Shown: positions 1 through 9,097 of the stretch, piece after piece | Position numbering within the stretch: position 1 is the stretch's first letter | Layout: every line of letters begins with the position of its first letter | DNA from: Pseudomonadota bacterium | GTDB taxonomy: Bacteria; Pseudomonadota; Gammaproteobacteria; Burkholderiales; Burkholderiaceae_D | DNA length: 9,097 nucleotides | Direction: 5' to 3' | NCBI GenBank assembly: GCA_023409175.1 | Contig: JAEYIG010000213.1 | Coordinates: 1 to 9,097 of the forward strand | The notes under the pieces: generated by a model | Database searches by the model: none | Told to the model about the DNA's origin: nothing | The model's input: only the letters and a program-made list of their open reading frames with translations | Translations under genes and position numbers: made by a program

Positions 1-1731
1 CGTGCCAGTGAACACATGATGCAGCAGTATTATCGTGCTGCCCATACCGTTGTGCAACTGAATATGATCCTGCTGCAAAACATGCGTGCATGGCTTTTTC
101 CGCAACCGTATCAGGCCATTAAAATCAACGAACGCTTTAACGACGTAAATGGCCTTATTGATATCGTTGACGATGACGTTTTCGTAAACTGTCCGTCCGC
201 ATTGCTGGAAGTCTTTCTCCTGCTGTCTGACAGTACCGACCTGAAAAACATGACAGCCCGCACGCTTCGCAAGCTGTGGCATGCCCGTATTCACATCGAC
301 CATAAATTCAGGAACGATCCGGCCAACCGTCATATCTTCCTTCAGATCCTCCAGTCTCCACGCTTTGCTGCGCGGGCACTGCAACACATGAACGAGCTCG
401 GGATTCTCGGCCGCTATTTGCCGAATTTCGGTAAGATCGTCGGACAGATGCAACATGACCTGTTTCATCAATATACTGTAGACCAGCATATCCTGACGGT
501 TGTATCCAACGTGCACCGTTTTTCCCTGACGGAATACGCCCACGAAAACCCCTTGTGCAGCCAGTTGATGGCCGGTTTTTCCAAACCCTGGCTTTTGTAT
601 GTCGCTGCCCTTTTTCACGACATTGCCAAAGGCAGGGGGGGCGACCATTCCATTCTGGGTATGGAAGATGCCAGGAAATTTTGCATTCAGCATGAATTGT
701 CCGAAGAAGAGTCCGAACTGATCGTTTTTCTGGTGAAAGAACATTTGACGCTTTCCCAGGTAGCCCAGAAAAAGGATCTGTCTGATCCTGAAACCATTCG
801 CCAGTTTGCCGATATCGTCAGGGATGAACGTCATTTGATTGCCCTGTTTCTCCTGACTGTCGCCGATATAAGGGGAACGAATCCGCAAATCTGGAACGCA
901 TGGAAAAGCAAACTGATGGAAGACCTCTTCCATTTGACCCTTCGTGTGCTGGGTGGGGAAGACATTTCCGTTGACCACGAGCTCAAAATCCGCCAGAAAG
1001 AAGCCCAGGCCACATTGCGCTTGTATGGGCTTGCTGAACATGCAGAAGATGAATTCTGGAAGCAACTCGATATCGTCTATTTCCTGCGTCATGACGCATC
1101 CGATATCGCATGGCAGACCCGAACGCTTTATTACCGCATCAACGCTGAAGAACCCGTTGTCAAATGCCGTCTTTCCCCAATCGGCGAAGGCTTGCAGGTT
1201 ACGGTATACATCCTTGACCGGCCCGATCTCTTCGCGCTGATCTGCAGTTACTTCGCCAAAAAGAATTTCAGCATTCTCGACGCAAAAATCCACACGACAA
1301 ACCACGATTATGCGCTCGATACCTTTCTCGTGACGAAACAGGGTTTTGAGAAAAATTACCGGGACATTATTACGCTTGTCGAGCATGAATTGACAGAATT
1401 GCTGAAAACAACCGTTCCATTGCCACCGCCTCTTCCAGCCCGTCTTTCCCGGAAGTCGCGCTCTTTCCCGATTGCCCCGACTCTTGACTTGAGACCAGAC
1501 GCAAGCGGAAAGAATTTCGTCCTGTCGGTCACTGCCAACGACCGCAATGGGCTGCTCTATGCCATAGCGCTGGTCTTTTCACGCTACAAGGTCAACCTGC
1601 ATACTGCTAAAATCATGACTTTGGGAGAACGTATCGAAGACGTCTTCCTGATCGACAGCGAAATGCTTCAACATCCACGTATCCAGATCCAGTTCGAAAC
1701 GGATATGATCGACGTATTGAGAGTTAACTGA
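1..1731 (+). CDS. glnD: Bifunctional PII uridylyltransferase / uridylyl-removing enzyme GlnD, 3' part (5' end outside window)
   Basis: GlnD is the cytoplasmic glutamine sensor that adds UMP to PII signalling proteins (GlnB/GlnK) under nitrogen limitation and removes it when glutamine is plentiful. The frame is open from base 1, with five codons before the first ATG at base 16, so this ATG is internal. About 576 residues are present of the roughly 860-890 usual for the family; the N-terminal nucleotidyltransferase domain lies upstream of the window. Visible in order: the end of the helical linker region; an HD hydrolase domain, with the LFHQYTVDQH motif near 460-489 and the metal-binding dyad in LFHDIAKGRGGDHS at 610-651; a first ACT domain around 1198-1345; and a second ACT domain around 1516-1668, starting ANDRNGLLYAIA. 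The HD residues are intact, so uridylyl removal should be retained, and the ACT domains are the glutamine sensors. The pseudouridine synthase gene follows 16 bases later and is probably co-transcribed. Identification is firm. Confidence 0.97.
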   Translation, partial: RASEHMMQQYYRAAHTVVQLNMILLQNMRAWLFPQPYQAIKINERFNDVNGLIDIVDDDVFVNCPSALLEVFLLLSDSTDLKNMTARTLRKLWHARIHIDHKFRNDPANRHIFLQILQSPRFAARALQHMNELGILGRYLPNFGKIVGQMQHDLFHQYTVDQHILTVVSNVHRFSLTEYAHENPLCSQLMAGFSKPWLLYVAALFHDIAKGRGGDHSILGMEDARKFCIQHELSEEESELIVFLVKEHLTLSQVAQKKDLSDPETIRQFADIVRDERHLIALFLLTVADIRGTNPQIWNAWKSKLMEDLFHLTLRVLGGEDISVDHELKIRQKEAQATLRLYGLAEHAEDEFWKQLDIVYFLRHDASDIAWQTRTLYYRINAEEPVVKCRLSPIGEGLQVTVYILDRPDLFALICSYFAKKNFSILDAKIHTTNHDYALDTFLVTKQGFEKNYRDIITLVEHELTELLKTTVPLPPPLPARLSRKSRSFPIAPTLDLRPDASGKNFVLSVTANDRNGLLYAIALVFSRYKVNLHTAKIMTLGERIEDVFLIDSEMLQHPRIQIQFETDMIDVLRVN

Positions 1732-1747
1732 ATTTTTGAGAACAATG

Positions 1748-2494
1748 ATGAGTGAACCTGTCCGCCTGAGTAAACGTATGTCTGAGCTGGGAATCTGTTC
1801 AAGACGCGAAGCTGATGAATGGATCGAAAAGGGATGGGTCAAGGTCGACGGCAAAGTCGTTTCCCTGCTTGGCAGCAAGGTATTGCCTCACCAGAAAATC
1901 ACGATTGAGAAACAGGCTTCACAGGAACAATCACGCCGTGTCACGATCCTGATCAACAAGCCGGTCGGTTACGTCAGTGGTCAGGCAGAGGACGGCTATA
2001 AGCCCGCAGTTGCTCTGATCAGCGAAGAGACCCACTGGAAAGATGATCCCTCCGGTGAAAAATTCAGGCCTTCGCAATTACGCAGTCTGGTTCCTGCCGG
2101 ACGGCTGGATATTGATTCGGTCGGCCTGCTGGTTTTGACGCAGGATGGCCGTATTGCCAAGCATCTGATCGGCGAGAACTCACCAACGGACAAGGAATAT
2201 CTGGTACGCGTCAAATATACGAAGCCCGGACGTTTGCCCGACAGCGACCTTGAACGGCTCCGGCACGGCCTGAAACTGGATGGAAAAGCCCTGTTGCCCG
2301 CAAAAGTCAGCTGGCAAAACGACGACCAGTTACGGTTTGTGTTGCGTGAAGGTAAAAAGCGCCAGATCAGGCGCATGTGTGAGGCTGTCGGCCTGAGAGT
2401 GATCGGGTTGAAACGCGTCCGGATCGGTAACGTCAAGCTGGGTGATTTGCCGCAAGGGCAATGGCGATATCTGAGGCCGGAAGAAAAGTTCTGA
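1748..2494 (+). CDS. rluF: 23S rRNA pseudouridine synthase, RluF-like (RsuA/RluB/RluE/RluF family)
   Basis: The protein is predicted to isomerise a uridine in 23S rRNA to pseudouridine; E. coli RluF acts on U2604. An N-terminal S4 RNA-binding domain (about residues 5-60, with RLSKRMSELGICSRREADEW) precedes the catalytic domain. The family motif GRLDIDSVGLLVLT holds the catalytic aspartate at codon 2108-2110 (residue 121). The C-terminal motif KRQIRRMCEAVG resembles RluF (IRRMCE) more than RsuA, RluB or RluE. At 248 residues it lacks the long basic tail of E. coli RluF (290 residues). The start is uncertain: in-frame TTG 1736, ATG 1745 and ATG 1748 all occur. I chose ATG 1748 because GAG at 1738-1740 gives a 7-base spacing and because the protein then begins MSEPVRL, close to the S4 domain. 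It lies 16 bases after glnD. The family is certain; the target uridine is inferred. Confidence 0.92.
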   Translation: MSEPVRLSKRMSELGICSRREADEWIEKGWVKVDGKVVSLLGSKVLPHQKITIEKQASQEQSRRVTILINKPVGYVSGQAEDGYKPAVALISEETHWKDDPSGEKFRPSQLRSLVPAGRLDIDSVGLLVLTQDGRIAKHLIGENSPTDKEYLVRVKYTKPGRLPDSDLERLRHGLKLDGKALLPAKVSWQNDDQLRFVLREGKKRQIRRMCEAVGLRVIGLKRVRIGNVKLGDLPQGQWRYLRPEEKF

Positions 2495-2530
2495 CCACTA
2501 TCCCCTTTCTTCCAAACCCATATATTCCGG
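2479..2530. repeat. Overlapping inverted repeats between convergent gene ends
   Basis: GGAAGAAA at 2479-2486 is complementary to TTTCTTCC at 2506-2513. This gives an 8-bp stem with a 19-base loop that contains the rluF stop codon. A competing pair is CCGGAA at 2477-2482 with TTCCGG at 2525-2530. The gap between the stop of the rluF-like gene and the stop of def on the other strand is only 36 bases (2495-2530). Neither stem is followed by a run of T on either strand, so this is not a textbook intrinsic terminator. It may still act as a weak bidirectional terminator or mRNA 3'-end stabiliser, or be chance in purine/pyrimidine-biased sequence. Confidence 0.35.
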
Positions 2531-3058
2531 TCAATCTTCTGAATCGTCGTTGTCGAAGCCTTCGGAAAAGCCGAAAAGGCCAAGATCATCTATTCTGAAC
2601 GGATAAAGTATACCGTCCAGATGGTCGCATTCATGCTGAACAACACGTGCATGAAACCCGTCCGCATCGCGGCTGATGCGATTGCCGAACTGGTCGAACC
2701 CTTCGTAATGGATTTTTGCCCATCTGGGTACGATACCCCGCATACCCGGAATAGACAGGCAACCTTCCCATCCAGTATCAATTTCATCAGATAAAGGACG
2801 GATAACCGGATTGATCAATACTGTTTTCGGAACCGGTGGAGCGTCAGGATAGCGGTTGTTTTCGTCATAGCCGAAAATCACGACACGCTGAAGCACGCCG
2901 ATTTGCGGAGCGGCCAGGCCGGCTCCGTCGGCAGCATACATCGTTTCGTACATGTCTTCTATCAGCTGGTTCAGTTCAGGCGTATTGAACTGTTCAACCG
3001 GAGCGGACTCATTCAACAGACGGGAATCACCCATTTTCAAAATTTTTCTAACCGCCAT
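2531..3058 (-). CDS. def: Peptide deformylase
   Basis: This metalloenzyme (usually Fe2+) removes the formyl group from the N-terminal methionine of nascent proteins at the ribosome exit, before methionine aminopeptidase acts. All three family motifs are intact. Counted from ATG 3058 they are GAGLAAPQ (residues 45-52), EGCLS (98-102, metal ligand Cys100) and QHECDHLDG (141-149, metal ligands His142 and His146, catalytic Glu143). The length of 175 residues is normal for bacterial Def. Two adjacent ATGs exist (3061 and 3058). AGGA at 3068-3065 lies 3 bases before the first and 6 before the second, so the second is preferred; the first would give 176 residues. The shorter form starts 2 bases after the galU stop, while the longer overlaps it as TAATG, so coupling is likely either way. 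The C-terminus ends in an acidic tail (DNDDSED). It is the last gene of the leftward unit. A second def beside fmt elsewhere in the genome is plausible but not visible here. Confidence 0.97.
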   Translation of the reverse strand: MAVRKILKMGDSRLLNESAPVEQFNTPELNQLIEDMYETMYAADGAGLAAPQIGVLQRVVIFGYDENNRYPDAPPVPKTVLINPVIRPLSDEIDTGWEGCLSIPGMRGIVPRWAKIHYEGFDQFGNRISRDADGFHARVVQHECDHLDGILYPFRIDDLGLFGFSEGFDNDDSED

Positions 3059-3060
3059 CA

Positions 3061-7109
<4,049 letters not shown>

Positions 7110-7113
<4 letters not shown>

Positions 7114-9097
7114 GCTCTTAAAACCTCATCTGAAAAGTTTGCAGCATCGTTGATATCCACTGTCACAATACGCGAAACTCCCTGTTCCTGCATGGTGACA
7201 CCAACCAGTTCTTCTGCCATTTCCATAGCAATTCTATTATGGGAAATATACAAAAATTGCGTTTGTGACGACATCTTCGTCACCATATTGCTAAAACGTT
7301 CCGTATTGGCATCATCCAGAGGCGCATCCACCTCGTCAAGCAGGCAAAACGGAGCCGGATTCAACTTGAACAATGAAAAAACCAATGCTATCGCGGTTAA
7401 GGCTTTTTCTCCACCCGACAACAGGTGAATTGTCGCATTTTTTTTGCCCGGTGGCTGAGCCATGATCTGTATTCCGGCATCCAGGATCTCCTCTCCCGTC
7501 ATGTGCAATTGTGCATGGCCGCCTCCAAACAATACCGGAAAGAGTTCGTTTAAGGATTGATTGACCTGATCAAACGTGTTTTTCAACAGGCTCCTTGTTT
7601 CCCGGTCAATACGCCTGATGGCGTCTTCCAGTGTTGAAATGGCATCCGTCAGATCCTGGAATTGTTCTTCCAGATATTTTTTACGGCTGCTGGCCTCATT
7701 CAATTCAATCGCTGCCCCGAGATTGACCGGGCCCAATCCATCTATCTCTGCATTCAAACGGGAAATCCTCGACTGGAATGCCGAAACAGAGGCATTCTCC
7801 GGCAACATCCCGTTCAACGCTGCGATATCGGCATTCGATTCAAGCAGTTTCTGCTCGAATTGCCCGACATTGATCCGGGCAGCCTGTTCCTTCAATTGCA
7901 CGGCAACTATTTTATCCCTTTGGGGCTGCAAACTTCTCTCTATTTGAAGCCTGCGTTCCATTAAAGTTCTTAATTGTTGAGCGAGATCATCCAGATGCTG
8001 CCTTGACTGGGCCAGAGCCTCTTCCTGCGTCATTCGTTGCTCCAGGAGAACCTGAAGGTTTTCCTGTGCTACCTTGTCATCCAGTTCCTGCAATTCCAGC
8101 TGTCCCTGATTGAGGCTCCCGGAGACCAGCTGGATCTGTTTTTCAGCCGTTTCAATCTGCCTTGCCAGCTCGTCCAGCCGCTTGCCGAGCGCTTTTTCAT
8201 CATACCCGGCCTGTTCTGCCGCCCGCTCAGCCTGGTGCACTTTTTCACGCAAGACTTTCAGTTCATCTTCCTTGGCGGCAACCGTTTCCAGAAAATCCGC
8301 CTCCTTTTGCTGCCACTCCCCAAGCGTCATATCCAGTTCTTCAAGCCGTTTTTCTTCTTCGGCAATTTCGATTTCCTTTTCCTGCCTGAAATCAGCCAGT
8401 TCGGCCAATGCCGTATCTATCTGGTCATTCTGGTCGTTGTATCGGCGGTTCAGTTCCTCAAACTTCAGGATCTTCATCTGGAATTCATGAATGCGTTGCA
8501 CCTCTCCATTCGTTTTGGAATGAATCTGCCCGATCTTCGAATTCAGTTCTTTCAGGCGCATATCCGCCGACCTGAATTCGTCACTCAGACGGGACTGTTC
8601 CGCCTTGTTTTCCTGGTAGGACTTTTCCAGCCGGATTATTTCCTGCTGCCTTGAAAATACCCCTTCCTTCTCTGATTCAACAGCAAAGAAGCGAACACTG
8701 TATCGGTCGATGATATGGCCTTCCGGCAAAATGAAACAGGCACCGTCAGGCAGGTCTTTCCGCTGCGACAGAGCTTCAGCCATAGAATCGGCAGCATAAA
8801 TTCCGTGTAACCAGTTCTCCAGAACGTCTTTTACCCTTGAGTTTTTGTACCCGATTCGCGCCGATAACAAATCGAACGGCAAACGCGTTTCTTTTTTCTG
8901 GCCATTCCCGACATCATCAGGAGCGAAAAAACAGGTTTTGACGGGCGGTTTGTCCTTCTGAAACGATTCCGTCCACTCCAATGTCGACAAACCGAGCGCC
9001 TGTATCCGCTCCATCATGACCGCTTCCAGCGCGGTTTCCCAGCCTGCCTCGATCCGGATGTCGTGCCAGACGGGATGAAAATCTCCCAGCCCGTGTT
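7110..9097 (-). CDS. smc: Chromosome segregation protein SMC, C-terminal part (5' end outside window)
   Basis: SMC dimers, with the ScpA/ScpB partners, load onto DNA and extrude loops to organise and segregate the chromosome. The frame is open to the window edge at 9097, upstream of the ATG at 9017, so this ATG is internal. About 661 residues are present of the roughly 1,170 usual. Reading inward from 9095, GLGDFHPVWHDIRIEAGWET and what follows to about 8640 form the hinge dimerisation domain. Next comes a long Glu/Gln/Leu/Lys-rich coiled coil (about 8640-7760), then the C-terminal ATPase lobe beginning around GPVNLGAAIELNE. The ABC signature LSGGEK lies at 7421-7404, Walker B with D-loop (LLDEVDAPLDDAN) begins at 7343, and the switch histidine is in YISHNR. 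The Walker A lobe lies outside the window. The stop codon overlaps the zipA start (ATGA, 7113-7110). All visible catalytic motifs are intact. Confidence 0.98.

Noticed and set aside
1736..1744. TTG at 1736 as the start of the pseudouridine synthase gene
   Set aside because: It adds only four residues before MSEPVRL, is a rare start codon, and is less well placed relative to purine-rich sequence than ATG 1748. It cannot be fully excluded.
1996..2589. Open frame of 197 codons on the - strand across the rluF-like gene
   Set aside because: Arg/Ser/Pro-rich product with no family resemblance, overlapping both a conserved gene and the end of def in another frame.
8037..8654. Open frame of 205 codons on the + strand opposite smc
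   Set aside because: Its Phe/Leu-rich composition mimics a membrane protein, but this is the reverse complement of Glu/Gln/Lys codons in the SMC coiled coil.

Overview
The window is ordinary, densely packed core chromosome of a betaproteobacterium. The best guess is Burkholderiales, family Oxalobacteraceae or a close relative such as Oxalobacter. This rests on the gene order smc-zipA-ligA next to def, on a ZipA-like protein of the betaproteobacterial type (long, with a conserved LKAGVQLANRT-like stretch), on the RluF-like and Def sequence style, and on base composition that looks moderate by eye. The genus is inference and was not tested by any search.

Layout: two genes read rightward on the + strand. 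The 3' two thirds of glnD (1-1731, cut by the window start) is followed closely by an RluF-like 23S rRNA pseudouridine synthase gene (1748-2494). They meet, tail to tail across 36 bases, a tightly linked leftward unit on the - strand. In transcription order this unit is smc (7110-9097, 5' end beyond the window), zipA (5995-7113), ligA (3935-5992), galU (3061-3951) and def (2531-3058). Its junctions are overlaps or 2-base gaps (ATGA overlap, 2-base gap, 17-base overlap, 2-base gap or TAATG overlap), so co-transcription and translational coupling are likely. No intergenic stretch exceeds 36 bases.

Function: the leftward unit joins chromosome condensation and segregation (SMC), anchoring of the division ring (ZipA-like), replication and repair ligation (LigA), UDP-glucose supply (GalU) and removal of the N-formyl group from new proteins (Def). 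The rightward pair covers nitrogen sensing through PII uridylylation and large-subunit rRNA modification. All visible active-site motifs are intact. I see no frameshifts, pseudogenes, RNA genes, mobile elements, CRISPR arrays or phage genes.

I found no undescribed system. The points most worth a second look are a possible internal duplication of the FtsZ-binding fold in the ZipA-like protein, the overlapping segregation/division/ligation gene chain, and an extra residue in the LigA zinc finger.
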